A DNA stretch of 64,000 nt, from assembly GCA_964541085.1 (NCBI GenBank), contig CAZIPA010000001.1:1-64000 (forward strand). The letters are read 5' to 3'. The translations under genes were made by a program, and so were the position numbers. The notes beneath the pieces were generated by a model that ran no database searches, had not been told where the DNA came from, and saw only the letters and a list, made by a program, of their open reading frames with translations. The DNA comes from UBA4644 sp964541085. Lineage in GTDB: Bacteria > Bacillota > Clostridia > Oscillospirales > Butyricicoccaceae. Of this stretch, positions 40,660 through 49,118 are shown piece by piece (the stretch's first letter is position 1; each line of letters starts with the position of its first letter).

Positions 40660-41301
40660 TCAGCCTTCCTCCGGCGACAGAATCAGCACATCCGCGCAGA
40701 AGGAAATGGGAATCGCATCCAGATGATATTCCGGCAGCGCCGCTTCCAGCTCATCCCGGACAAAATAATATTCCTCATCGTCCCATTCTTCGCCGTAGGC
40801 CTCCCGGCATTCCTCCAGTCCCCGCCGGTGGGGGAAGGATACATCGCCCAGAATCACCGCGCCCTCCGGTGCCAGCATCGTCCGCAGTGAGCGCAGCAGG
40901 GCGTATTTTTCCGCATCCTGCAAATGATGGAGGCTGTAGGCCGCAACGATGCAGTCAAACTTTTGACCGGCAAGCTCTGTGGGAAGCGCAGGCAGACTTG
41001 CCCGGTACAGCGTGGCAGACGGGGCGTTTTTTGCCGCCTGCTCCAGCATTTTGGGAGAAAAATCCACCGCAGTCACCGGATGGCCCGCCTCGGTCAGGCG
41101 CTTTGCCAGCAGTCCCGTACCGCAGCCCAGCTCCAGCACGGAAACGCCCTCCCGGCTGTGTACCAGCTGAAACAGCTGCTCCATCAGCATTTGGTAGCCC
41201 GCAAAGGGATATTCCCCCGCTTCGTCACAGGCCAGCACATCCGCATCATAGGTTGCCTGCCAGCGGTCAAAGGCCGCCGGTGTCATGCTCTGTTCACTCA
41301 T
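40660..41301 (-). CDS. Class I SAM-dependent methyltransferase
   Basis: Methyltransferase of 213 residues with the SAM-binding loop VLELGCGTGLLAKRL, the acidic VTAVDFSPKML, and YSLHHL as the post-motif. The layout with an N-terminal FDRWQATYDAD resembles YrrT-like and ubiquinone-type methyltransferases, but the substrate is unknown. Its ATG overlaps the stop of the LD-carboxypeptidase-like gene (ATGA). Confidence 0.85.
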   Translation of the reverse strand: MSEQSMTPAAFDRWQATYDADVLACDEAGEYPFAGYQMLMEQLFQLVHSREGVSVLELGCGTGLLAKRLTEAGHPVTAVDFSPKMLEQAAKNAPSATLYRASLPALPTELAGQKFDCIVAAYSLHHLQDAEKYALLRSLRTMLAPEGAVILGDVSFPHRRGLEECREAYGEEWDDEEYYFVRDELEAALPEYHLDAIPISFCADVLILSPEEG

Positions 41302-42278
41302 ACTCTCAACTCCATTTCCAATGTCGCCCGGCCCTGCTCCACCTGAATGCCGGCATAGGCACCGTTCATCATGGTAAAGGTCGGCTTCACATGGCCGATA
41401 TCACAATTCATCGCCAGCGGAACCTCCCCCAGCGCCCGGCGAACGGCCCGGGTATACTCCCCCTGGGGGAACATCACCCGTCCCAACAGAAAGGCCCGGG
41501 CGTTTTCAAACCAGCCCGCCTGCTTCATGCTCCACAGGGCATAAAACACCTGATCCGCTGTCAGGGCAAACACATCAAAATACCAGATAATTCCATCCTG
41601 TCCATAACGCCGGGCAAAGCCGGCTGCGTCCTCATAGGGCGTTCCCCGGAGATTTTCCAGACAATCCAGACAGCCGCCCAGCAATCTTCCCTCCTGCCGG
41701 ACAGGGCCGCAGGGAGTCTCCCAGCACACCGGCCGGGTCAGACGATAGCTGCCGTCCGCCGTCCATTCCAGCGGCAGCTGATAGCGGGAAAAGCTGTGCT
41801 GGGGCGCCGTCTGCCCCTCCAGCAGCGACAGGCTGTATTCCAGTGCCGGATGCAGCGGCTCCATGCCAAAGCCGCCGCCGTTGGGGCCGTAAATGGTGGC
41901 GATATCCAGCTTTGTGGTGATGGGAAACAGCAGTCCCGTGGGGTCAGAATAGCCCTGCACCCATTTTGGCCGGGCTTGCAGCGCCGCAAAATCCACCTCC
42001 GGCAGCATTTCCACCAGAAAATCCCCTCCGGCGGCACAGAGAATCAACTCCACATCCTCCGCCAGCGTCAGCTCCCGCAGCTCCTTTGCCCGCACCGCAC
42101 CGGATGCAGAGGGCAGCGCACCGCTGCGGACACTTTCCGTTTCCCGGATGCGCCAGCCCCGGCGCTCCAGTGTTTCCAGCGACCGGAGATATTCCGGCAG
42201 ATGGTCTTTGTCGATACCGGCAGAGGGGGCGGAAATGCCCACCACGCTGCCCTTTGTAAGAAATTTCGGATAAATCAT
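41298..42278 (-). CDS. S66 family LD-carboxypeptidase/MccF-like protein
   Basis: Serine peptidase-like protein of 326 residues. It starts KGSVVGISAPSAG, typical of the family. GYSDPTGLLF carries the likely nucleophilic Ser, and CDIGHVKPTFTMMNG carries the C-terminal His. Members either trim tetrapeptide stems in wall recycling (LdcA) or detoxify microcin C (MccF). The insertion GPNGGGFGMEPLHPALEYS favours the MccF-like branch. The ATG overlaps the upstream kinase gene stop (ATGA). Confidence 0.85.
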   Translation of the reverse strand: MIYPKFLTKGSVVGISAPSAGIDKDHLPEYLRSLETLERRGWRIRETESVRSGALPSASGAVRAKELRELTLAEDVELILCAAGGDFLVEMLPEVDFAALQARPKWVQGYSDPTGLLFPITTKLDIATIYGPNGGGFGMEPLHPALEYSLSLLEGQTAPQHSFSRYQLPLEWTADGSYRLTRPVCWETPCGPVRQEGRLLGGCLDCLENLRGTPYEDAAGFARRYGQDGIIWYFDVFALTADQVFYALWSMKQAGWFENARAFLLGRVMFPQGEYTRAVRRALGEVPLAMNCDIGHVKPTFTMMNGAYAGIQVEQGRATLEMELRV

Positions 42279-42829
42279 GCTTGGCCCTCCTGTTTCTTTT
42301 CTCTGGCGGGATGCTCGGCGTAAAACTGCCGCCGCCAGCGCTCCAGCGCCCGGGGAGAGGTCAGACGCACATAGGCCGCCGGATATTCTGCTCCCAGCGC
42401 CGCCATGGGCCCCCGGCGTTTTTTTCGCCGCCCGTCCCAGAGCACCCAGCGCACAAAGGCCCAGTCCACCTTTTCCGGACAGCCGGGCGCCATATCCGGC
42501 CGGGTTTTGCCCCGGTTTTCCCGCCAGCGGCGCAGCACCCGCAGCAGGCACAGCCCCCGTGGGAAATCCAGATACAAAATCACATCCGCTGCGGAAAACC
42601 GTTTCTCCGGACAGACGCGGAGATAATTGCCGTCGATCACCCAGTCCTCCGGATGAGCCGCCAGAAAGGCACGCACTTTCTCCCGCTTTTCCTCCCGGGT
42701 GGTCTCCACCCAGCCGGGGCGAAAATGAATGGCATCAAAATGCAGCACCGGCAGGTCATATCTTTGCCCCAGCTCCCGGGCAAGGGTGGATTTCCCGCTG
42801 CCGCTGTGGCCCAGAATGGCGATGCGCAT
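42275..42829 (-). CDS. P-loop kinase, FlaR/topology-modulation family
   Basis: Adenylate-kinase-like protein of 184 residues with Walker A GHSGSGKSTLA at the N-terminus, HFDAIHFRPGW as a nucleoside-like lid region, WVIDGNYLRV and VILYLDFPRGLCLLRVLRR. It belongs to the group often annotated as DNA topology modulation protein; the real substrate is not known. The ATG at 42829 follows GAGGGGCTTCC. It leads a five-gene run to comFC. Confidence 0.85.
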   Translation of the reverse strand: MRIAILGHSGSGKSTLARELGQRYDLPVLHFDAIHFRPGWVETTREEKREKVRAFLAAHPEDWVIDGNYLRVCPEKRFSAADVILYLDFPRGLCLLRVLRRWRENRGKTRPDMAPGCPEKVDWAFVRWVLWDGRRKKRRGPMAALGAEYPAAYVRLTSPRALERWRRQFYAEHPAREKKQEGQA

Positions 42830-42857
42830 GGAAGCCCCTCCTTCAGAAATGCAGCTT

Positions 42858-42883
42858 GCGGCTGTCGGCAATCCGACAGCCGC
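42858..42883 (-). terminator. Strong hairpin after cysS, no T-run
   Basis: GCGGCTGTCGG and CCGACAGCCGC form an eleven-base perfect stem with a four-base loop, 18 bases after the cysS stop. No clear T-run follows, so it may act as an RNA 3'-end stabiliser or a weak terminator. Confidence 0.5.
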
Positions 42884-42900
42884 CGCAGGTTGTCCTATAC

Positions 42901-44352
42901 TTACGCCTTCCTGTATTTCGCGCCGCCGGGGATGTCGATGATCTCCACGCCCCGGGCCTTCAGCTCGTCCCGGATCCGGTCGGCCTCGGCAAAGTTTTTG
43001 GCCTTTTTCGCCTCGGCACGGGCACGGATCAGCGCTTCCGCTTCTTCGTCCGGCTGGCAGCCCTCGGCCACCACGGTGAACTCACCGGACTTGACCTGTG
43101 CCTTTTGCAGCTCTTCCCGCTTTTTTGCGGCGGCAGAACACAGATTCAGTCCCAGCACCTGATCAAACTCGTCCAGCAGGGCCAGCTTGGTGCTGTCGTT
43201 GGTCTTGTATTTCAGCACATCATACACCGCCGTAATGGCCAGAGAGGTGTTCAGATCGTTGTCCAGCGCGGCACGGAATTTTTCCCGCAGCGCCGTCAGC
43301 GCCGCCTCGTCCAGAGGAGCCTTGTCATCCTTCAGTCCGGCGATCTTGCCGATCAGCTTCTGATAGGTGACGGCGGCATTGTCCAGGCCCTCATAGGTGA
43401 ACACCAGATTCCGGCGATAATGGCTCTGAAGGCAGAACAGACGGTACACCAGCGGGTCATAGCCCTTGCTCTCCAGCAGAGACACCGTGAGAAACTCGCC
43501 CTTGGACTTGGACATTTTTCCGGTGGAATCGTTCAGATGCAGCACATGGAACCAGAAATTGCACCATTTATGGCCCAGATAGGCTTCGGACTGGGCGATT
43601 TCGTTGGTATGATGGGGGAAGGCATTGTCGATGCCGCCGCAGTGGATGTCCAGATATTCGCCGCAGTATTTGGTGGCGATGCTGGAGCATTCAATGTGCC
43701 AGCCGGGATAGCCCACGCCCCAGGGAGAATCCCACTTCAGGGCCTGATCCTCAAACTTGGATTTGGTGAACCACAGCACAAAGTCGTTTTTGTTCCGCTT
43801 GTTGGCGTCTTCCTCCACGCCCTCGCGCACGCCCACCATGAGATCCTCTTCCTCATGCTTGTTGAACACATAATATTCCTTCAGCCGGGCGGTGTCGAAA
43901 TACACATTGCCACCGGCCTGATAGGCATAGCCCTTTTCCAGCAGCACCTGAATCATGTGAATGAACTCGGCGATGCAGTTGGTGGCAGGCTCCACCACAT
44001 CGGGGCGCTTGATGTTCAGCTTGGCGCAGTCGGAGAAAAAGGCGTCGGTATAATACTGGGCGATCTCCATGACGGTCTTGTGCTCCCGCCGGGCGCCCTT
44101 GAGCATCTTATCTTCGCCGGTGTCTGCGTCCGAGGACAGATGGCCCACATCGGTGATGTTCATCACCCGCAGCACATCATAGCCGCTGTAGCGCAGATAT
44201 TTTTCCAGCACATCCTCCATGATATAGGAGCGCAGGTTGCCCACATGGGCAAAATGGTAAACCGTGGGGCCGCAGGTGTAAAGCTTCACCTTGCCGGGCT
44301 CGTTGGTATAAAATTCTTCTTTTTTGTGGGAAAGCGAATTGTAAAGCTGCAT
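42901..44352 (-). CDS. cysS: Cysteinyl-tRNA synthetase
   Basis: Class I synthetase of 483 residues. The HIGH region appears as TCGPTVYHFAHVGNLRSYI, the zinc ligands include ECSSIA and HHTNE, and the second signature is GKMSKSKG. It charges tRNA-Cys. Two nearby starts exist: ATG 44361 overlapping the pgsA stop, and ATG 44352, ten bases after AAAGGAG, which gives the standard MQLYNSLSHKKEEF. The latter is used. It ends the recA-recX-rimO-pgsA-cysS run. No T-box is seen. Confidence 0.95.
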   Translation of the reverse strand: MQLYNSLSHKKEEFYTNEPGKVKLYTCGPTVYHFAHVGNLRSYIMEDVLEKYLRYSGYDVLRVMNITDVGHLSSDADTGEDKMLKGARREHKTVMEIAQYYTDAFFSDCAKLNIKRPDVVEPATNCIAEFIHMIQVLLEKGYAYQAGGNVYFDTARLKEYYVFNKHEEEDLMVGVREGVEEDANKRNKNDFVLWFTKSKFEDQALKWDSPWGVGYPGWHIECSSIATKYCGEYLDIHCGGIDNAFPHHTNEIAQSEAYLGHKWCNFWFHVLHLNDSTGKMSKSKGEFLTVSLLESKGYDPLVYRLFCLQSHYRRNLVFTYEGLDNAAVTYQKLIGKIAGLKDDKAPLDEAALTALREKFRAALDNDLNTSLAITAVYDVLKYKTNDSTKLALLDEFDQVLGLNLCSAAAKKREELQKAQVKSGEFTVVAEGCQPDEEAEALIRARAEAKKAKNFAEADRIRDELKARGVEIIDIPGGAKYRKA

Positions 44353-44357
44353 GGGAA

Positions 44358-44918
44358 TCATGCTCCTTTCTGTGTAAAGCCGTCCTTGACCACATGGGCG
44401 TTGTCAGTAATGTAGGTAATGCCGGAAATCGCCGTCAGCAGCACCGTGATCCAGATGCACACATCCTGCACCGTCACACTGCCCGCCAGCGTGATCGGCT
44501 CCAGCCGCAGCAGCAGAAAGATCATGGTCAGCATGGTAAAGCCGGTTTTGGCCTTGCCCCAGCGATTGGCCGCGATGACCTTGCCGGAGGAGGCCGCCAC
44601 CATTCGCAGAGAGGACACGATAAACTCCCGGCCCAGAATCACCGCTGCGGCCCAGGCGGGGATGGTGCCATCCTCCACGAAAATCAGCAGCGCGCCCATC
44701 ACCAGCAGCTTGTCCGCCACCGGATCCATGAACTTGCCGAAGTCGGTGATCTGATGCCATTTCCGGGCCAGATAGCCGTCCACAAAGTCCGTGGCGCAGG
44801 CCACCACATACACGATCAGCGCCAGAATCTGGCACACCGGATTCTGCTGATAGGCCAGCACCATAAACACCGGCACCAGCACCACCCGGATACAAGTGAG
44901 AATATTGGGGATTGTCAT
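44358..44918 (-). CDS. pgsA: CDP-diacylglycerol-glycerol-3-phosphate 3-phosphatidyltransferase
   Basis: Membrane enzyme of 186 residues making phosphatidylglycerol phosphate. The CDP-alcohol phosphotransferase motif DGYLARKWHQITDFGKFMD with PVADK is complete (D-G-x2-A-R-x8-G-x3-D-x3-D). Start MTIPNILTCIRVVLVP is typical. ATG follows GGAGGAAACAGGTT. The stop overlaps a possible cysS start. Its position between rimO and recA-recX is common in Firmicutes. Confidence 0.95.
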   Translation of the reverse strand: MTIPNILTCIRVVLVPVFMVLAYQQNPVCQILALIVYVVACATDFVDGYLARKWHQITDFGKFMDPVADKLLVMGALLIFVEDGTIPAWAAAVILGREFIVSSLRMVAASSGKVIAANRWGKAKTGFTMLTMIFLLLRLEPITLAGSVTVQDVCIWITVLLTAISGITYITDNAHVVKDGFTQKGA

Positions 44919-44948
44919 AACCTGTTTCCTCCTGAAAAATCTATGGGT

Positions 44949-46274
44949 TCAAGCCTGCCTGCCGTAGAGGTCGCAGCCCTCGGCATATTCGATATGCACC
45001 GGGACAAACGCTCCCGCACAGGCGCTGTCACTTTCAAAATACACCTGACCGTCGATGTCGATGGAATCCATATAGCTTCGTCCGAAGCACTGACCCTCTT
45101 CATCCCGGCCGCAGCACAGCACCTCCAGCGTCCGGCCCACCTGCTTCTGGGAAAAGTCGTCCATGACCTCTTCCTGCAGGGCATAAAGCTCGGCCTGACG
45201 GCGCTCCTTTACAGACTGGTCGATCTGGTTCGGCATTTCCGCCGCAGGAGAACCCTCCTCCTGAGAATAGCAGAAAATTCCCACCCGTTCAAGTCTGTAT
45301 TGCTGTAAAAAGTCATAAAGCTCCTGATATTCTTCCTCCGTCTCTCCGGGGAAGCCCACAATCAGGCTGGTGCGGATGATGGCATCGGGCATCAGCTGCC
45401 GCAGCCTTTCGATCCGCTCCCGGATCAGCGCACCGCTGCCCCGGCGGTTCATATCCCGCAGCACCCGGTCGTTGATGTGCTGAATGGGAATATCGAAATA
45501 ATGCAGAATCTTCCGGCTGGCGGCAATGGTTTCCAGCAGCTCATCATCCATCTCGTCGGGATAGAGATAGTGCAGACGGATCCAGTGCAGGCCCTCGATT
45601 TTCTCCAGCTCCCGCAGCAGATCAGACAGGCGCAGCCGTCCATACAGATCCAGCCCGTAGCGGGTGATATCCTGCGCCACCACCAGCAGCTCCCGCACAC
45701 CGGAATCGGCCAGCCGTCTGGCCTCCTCCACCAGCGCCTCCATGGGTGCGGAACGGAAGGCCCCGCGAATCATGGGAATCACGCAATAGGCGCAGCGGTT
45801 GTCGCAGCCCTCGGCAATGCGCAGATAGGCCGAATAGCCGGGGGTCAGCAGCTCCCGCGGGCCCAGCAGACAGCTGTCCTCCCGTGGAGCAAAATACTCC
45901 CGCCGGGGCTGCTGTTCCAGCACGCCGCGCACGGCCTCCACAATGCTGTCATAGCTGCCGGTGCCCAGGGCCGCATCCACCTCGGGAAGCTCCTTCAGAA
46001 AGTCCTGCTGATAGCGCTGGGTCAGACAGCCGGTGACGATCAGCGCCCGGATGCCCCCCTGCTTTTTCAGCTCCGCCAGCTCTAAAATGGCCTGAATGGC
46101 CTCACTTTTCGCACTGTCAATAAAGCCGCAGGTGTTGACAATGGCCACATCTGCCCCCTCCGGCTCCGGCAGAATCTCCATGCCGTCCTGCCGCAGCAGA
46201 CCCAGCATCTGCTCGGAGTTCACCAGATTTTTGGCACAGCCCAGAGACAATAAATACACTTTGATGGGTTTCAC
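44949..46274 (-). CDS. rimO: Ribosomal protein S12 methylthiotransferase
   Basis: Radical-SAM enzyme of 441 residues that adds a methylthio group to Asp88 of ribosomal protein S12. The N-terminal UPF0004 domain (SLGCAKNLVNSE) and the radical-SAM cluster CDNRCAYC (CxxxCxxC) are present, followed by a TRAM domain (about 375-441). The start is GTG at 46274, three bases before Lys-Pro-Ile and after GGAGGATACAGA; it overlaps the recX stop as GTGA. Family features exclude MiaB and MtaB. Confidence 0.94.
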   Translation of the reverse strand: MKPIKVYLLSLGCAKNLVNSEQMLGLLRQDGMEILPEPEGADVAIVNTCGFIDSAKSEAIQAILELAELKKQGGIRALIVTGCLTQRYQQDFLKELPEVDAALGTGSYDSIVEAVRGVLEQQPRREYFAPREDSCLLGPRELLTPGYSAYLRIAEGCDNRCAYCVIPMIRGAFRSAPMEALVEEARRLADSGVRELLVVAQDITRYGLDLYGRLRLSDLLRELEKIEGLHWIRLHYLYPDEMDDELLETIAASRKILHYFDIPIQHINDRVLRDMNRRGSGALIRERIERLRQLMPDAIIRTSLIVGFPGETEEEYQELYDFLQQYRLERVGIFCYSQEEGSPAAEMPNQIDQSVKERRQAELYALQEEVMDDFSQKQVGRTLEVLCCGRDEEGQCFGRSYMDSIDIDGQVYFESDSACAGAFVPVHIEYAEGCDLYGRQA

Positions 46275-46759
46275 TCTGTATCCTCCGCAATATCCGTATA
46301 TTCCCGCAGCGCCCGGCGGATGTCCTCCCAGGAAAAGCCTCTGCGGCACAGTCCGTCCGACACCCGTTTCAGGCTTCGCCGGTCTGCCGTCTGACCCTTC
46401 AGGCGGCTTTCCACATAGCGGCGCAGCTGTTCCGGATCGGTCTGGCAGGTTTCCATGGCCGCCTCCACCGTCTCCGGCTCCAGCTTTTTCTCCCGCAGCG
46501 TCTGCCGGATGCGTCCCGGGCCATAGCCCCGGCCGGAAAGCTCCCGCACCAGCAGCGCGGCATATTCTCCGTCATTGAGATACCCCAGCTGCTTCAGCCG
46601 TTCCACGGCATATTCCGCATCCTCCGGGGCGATCTCCTTTTCCAGCAGACGCTCATACAGCGCCCGGGCGCTGCGCTGCCGGTATTGCAGCACATTGGCC
46701 GCTGTTTTCAGGGCCTGTTCCCGGGACTGCGCCCCGCTGTCCTCCGGCACGGTCTGCAT
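46271..46759 (-). CDS. recX: Regulatory protein RecX
   Basis: RecA modulator of 162 residues, made of three helical repeats. LEKEIAPEDAEYAVERLKQL followed by GYLNDGEYA is the typical RecX core. It binds RecA filaments and limits their activity. The ATG at 46759 shares a base with the recA stop (TGATG); a TTG one codon earlier is the alternative. Translation is coupled to recA, which fits its role. Confidence 0.92.
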   Translation of the reverse strand: MQTVPEDSGAQSREQALKTAANVLQYRQRSARALYERLLEKEIAPEDAEYAVERLKQLGYLNDGEYAALLVRELSGRGYGPGRIRQTLREKKLEPETVEAAMETCQTDPEQLRRYVESRLKGQTADRRSLKRVSDGLCRRGFSWEDIRRALREYTDIAEDTE

Positions 46760-47871
46760 CAATCGTCCTCAAAATCGTCGGCAAAGACCTCCACGCTGCC
46801 CTTGCCCCGCGCGGGAGTCTTGGCGGCAGGTGCTTTGGCTGCCGGGGCAGACGAAGCGGCAGGAGTCTTCCCACCGGCGGCAGGCTGATCCTGTCCCCGC
46901 AGCTTTTCAATGATGCGGGCCTCCAGCTGCTCCATGGCGATGGGATTGTCCCGGAAATACTGCTTGGCGGCATCCCGGCCCTGACCCAGACGCTCATTGT
47001 CCATATAGAACCATGCGCCGGATTTCTGCACCATGCCAAACTTCAGACCCATATCCACGATCTCACCCAGCTTGGAAATGCCCTCGCCGTACATGATATC
47101 AAACTCCGCCTCCTTGAAGGGGGGCGCGATTTTGTTCTTGACCACCTTGGCCCGCACCCGGTTGCCGATGGGGGTAGAGCCGTTTTTCAGCGTTTCCGTG
47201 CGGCGGATGTCAATGCGCACACTGGCATAAAACTTCAGCGCCCGGCCGCCGGTGGTCGTCTCCGGATTGCCGTACATGACGCCGATTTTTTCCCGCAGCT
47301 GGTTGATGAAGATCACCACACAGTTGCTCTTGGAAATGGCACCGGCCAGCTTGCGCAGGGCCTGACTCATCAGGCGGGCCTGCAAACCCACAAAGCTGTC
47401 ACCCATTTCGCCCTCGATCTCGGCCTTGGGCACCAACGCCGCCACGCTGTCCACCACCAGTACATCCACCGCGCCGGAACGCACCAGTGCCTCGGCGATC
47501 TCCAGCGCCTGCTCACCGGTATCCGGCTGGGACACCAGCAGACTGTCGGTATCTACGCCCAGCGCCTTGGCATAGACCGGATCCAGTGCGTGCTCCGCGT
47601 CGATAAAGGCAGCCTCGCCGCCGTCTCTCTGGGCAGAAGCCACCACATGAAGGGCCAGCGTGGTTTTACCGGAGGATTCCGGCCCGTAAATCTCAATAAT
47701 GCGGCCCCGGGGAACGCCGCCAATGCCCAGCGCCACATCCAGCGAAATGGAGCCGGTGGAAATGGCCTCCACCTGCATGGCCGGGTTTTCACCCAGACGC
47801 ATCACCGTTCCCTTACCAAATTGTTTGTCCAGCTGTTGCAGGGCAGTTTCCAGAGCTTTCTGTTTATCCAT
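46759..47871 (-). CDS. recA: Recombinase RecA
   Basis: Strand-exchange protein and SOS coprotease of 370 residues. Walker A GPESSGKTTLALH, Walker B VLVVDSVAAL, the L2 region GNPETTTGGRALKFYASVR and MGDSFVGLQARLMSQALRKL are all intact. The C-terminus has an Ala/Pro/Lys-rich linker (about 335-360) and an acidic tail ending FADDFEDD. The ATG at 47871 follows GAGAGGTGCCTGAA. Its promoter carries a GTTC-N7-GTTC direct repeat rather than the usual Firmicutes SOS palindrome. Confidence 0.97.
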   Translation of the reverse strand: MDKQKALETALQQLDKQFGKGTVMRLGENPAMQVEAISTGSISLDVALGIGGVPRGRIIEIYGPESSGKTTLALHVVASAQRDGGEAAFIDAEHALDPVYAKALGVDTDSLLVSQPDTGEQALEIAEALVRSGAVDVLVVDSVAALVPKAEIEGEMGDSFVGLQARLMSQALRKLAGAISKSNCVVIFINQLREKIGVMYGNPETTTGGRALKFYASVRIDIRRTETLKNGSTPIGNRVRAKVVKNKIAPPFKEAEFDIMYGEGISKLGEIVDMGLKFGMVQKSGAWFYMDNERLGQGRDAAKQYFRDNPIAMEQLEARIIEKLRGQDQPAAGGKTPAASSAPAAKAPAAKTPARGKGSVEVFADDFEDD

Positions 47872-47919
47872 TTCAGGCACCTCTCTTATCTCTTTTATCA
47901 TTGCGTGTTGTTGTGTTCT

Positions 47920-47948
47920 ACTATAGCACGGCCACGCCGGAAATGCAA
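47920..47948 (-). promoter_or_regulatory. Promoter of the recA operon
   Basis: TTGCAT, 17 bases, TATAGT on the minus strand. Confidence 0.8.
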
Positions 47949-47954
47949 TATTTT

Positions 47955-47969
47955 GTTCGATATTTGTTC
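47955..47969 (-). promoter_or_regulatory. Direct repeat next to recA -35 (possible SOS site)
   Basis: On the plus strand GTTC-GATATTT-GTTC, within a larger repeat TTGTTCGATA twice. The spacing equals the GTTC-N7-GTTC LexA box of alphaproteobacteria, whereas Firmicutes LexA binds GAAC-N4-GTTC. It ends seven bases from the -35, on the upstream side. Confidence 0.45.
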
Positions 47970-47978
47970 GATAATTTT

Positions 47979-49118
47979 TCAGATTTTTTGCGAAAGGCTT
48001 CCTCTTGCCGCTTTTTCCACCAGAAACAAATATTCCTGCACATACAGGCTGCGTCCGGACAGGTTCCGGGAGGCCCGATAGGCATGATAGGAAATGTCCC
48101 GGCGGGTGACACGGCCCACTGCTTTCAGCATGGTCTCCAGCTGCTCCGGCCTGATAAAGCCCTCGGAATTGTAGGACACCAGCACAAAGCGGCTGTTCAG
48201 ATCGGACACCAGCCTGGCCAGCGCCTCCAGCGCCTGTGCCTGTTTATTGTAGGCGGAGCGCTTCCAGTCCGGAGGAATGCCGGAAACCGGGCTGATCCCC
48301 TCGGGCAGACAGTCCTCCGCAATGAGGTTCAGCATGAAATAGTTGGAGCCATAGGGATGCTGGTTATAGGGGGGATCCAGATACACCAAATCCAGCGGCG
48401 GCAGCGTCCCGGCCAGCGTGCCCGCATCCTGCGTTGTCACATAGCTGCGGCAGGAAAAATCCGAAAGCACCGGCCTTTGCAAAGTGATGGGCCCCAGAAT
48501 GCGCGGGAGTGCGTTTTCGCCGTTTCCGCCAAATTTACCGATGCCGGTGGCGCTGTCCTTATAAAAGCCCTTGAACACACCGCCGGTATTGTTGTGGACG
48601 GAAGCCTCCGCCAGCAGCGGCGCCAGAAAATAGGCTTGCAGCGGTTCCTCCAGCCGGTGGATAAAGGCCCGCAGGGTATCAATGGTCATGGCGTTCTGCC
48701 GGGTGTAAAAAACCCGCTCCCCGGGACGAATGTGGTCATCCTCGGCGGGGGCATAATTGCGGGTGATGATTCCGGCCACCGGTGTTTCCAGCGCTTTTCG
48801 GGCTTGCACCTCCGCCGCAGCGTAGGCTTCCCCGGGAAAATCCTCCCGGTTAGTGAGATAACAGCGGTTGATAACGGCGCTGTAGCCCTCCAGATCGTTT
48901 ACATACAGGGTGTTGGCATGGCGCTTCAGCAGTCTGGCCACCACGCCGGAGCCGGAAAACAGATCGGCACAGTCCAGCCTTCTGCCGCCCAGCGCATCCC
49001 GCACCTGACAGATCATCTCGTCAATGGGCCCCAGCAGTGCCCGTTTGTTGCCCAGATAGGTAATCAGCTGCTGCGAAAGATACGCCGGATTGTCCCGGGG
49101 CAGATAGGCTTCAGTCAT
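47979..49118 (-). CDS. Orphan DNA adenine methylase (D12/COG3392 type)
   Basis: Protein of 379 residues with an N6-adenine methyltransferase signature. An N-terminal YLGNKRALLGPI precedes motif I, ADLFSGSGVVARLL (about residue 50), and motif IV is YLDPPYNQHPYGSNYFMLNL (about residue 250). This arrangement fits class D12 methylases. No restriction gene is nearby, so it is an orphan. The ATG lies within the last codons of prmC (eight-base overlap) with no good ribosome site of its own, so it is translated by coupling. It sits just upstream of recA. Confidence 0.85.
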   Translation of the reverse strand: MTEAYLPRDNPAYLSQQLITYLGNKRALLGPIDEMICQVRDALGGRRLDCADLFSGSGVVARLLKRHANTLYVNDLEGYSAVINRCYLTNREDFPGEAYAAAEVQARKALETPVAGIITRNYAPAEDDHIRPGERVFYTRQNAMTIDTLRAFIHRLEEPLQAYFLAPLLAEASVHNNTGGVFKGFYKDSATGIGKFGGNGENALPRILGPITLQRPVLSDFSCRSYVTTQDAGTLAGTLPPLDLVYLDPPYNQHPYGSNYFMLNLIAEDCLPEGISPVSGIPPDWKRSAYNKQAQALEALARLVSDLNSRFVLVSYNSEGFIRPEQLETMLKAVGRVTRRDISYHAYRASRNLSGRSLYVQEYLFLVEKAARGSLSQKI

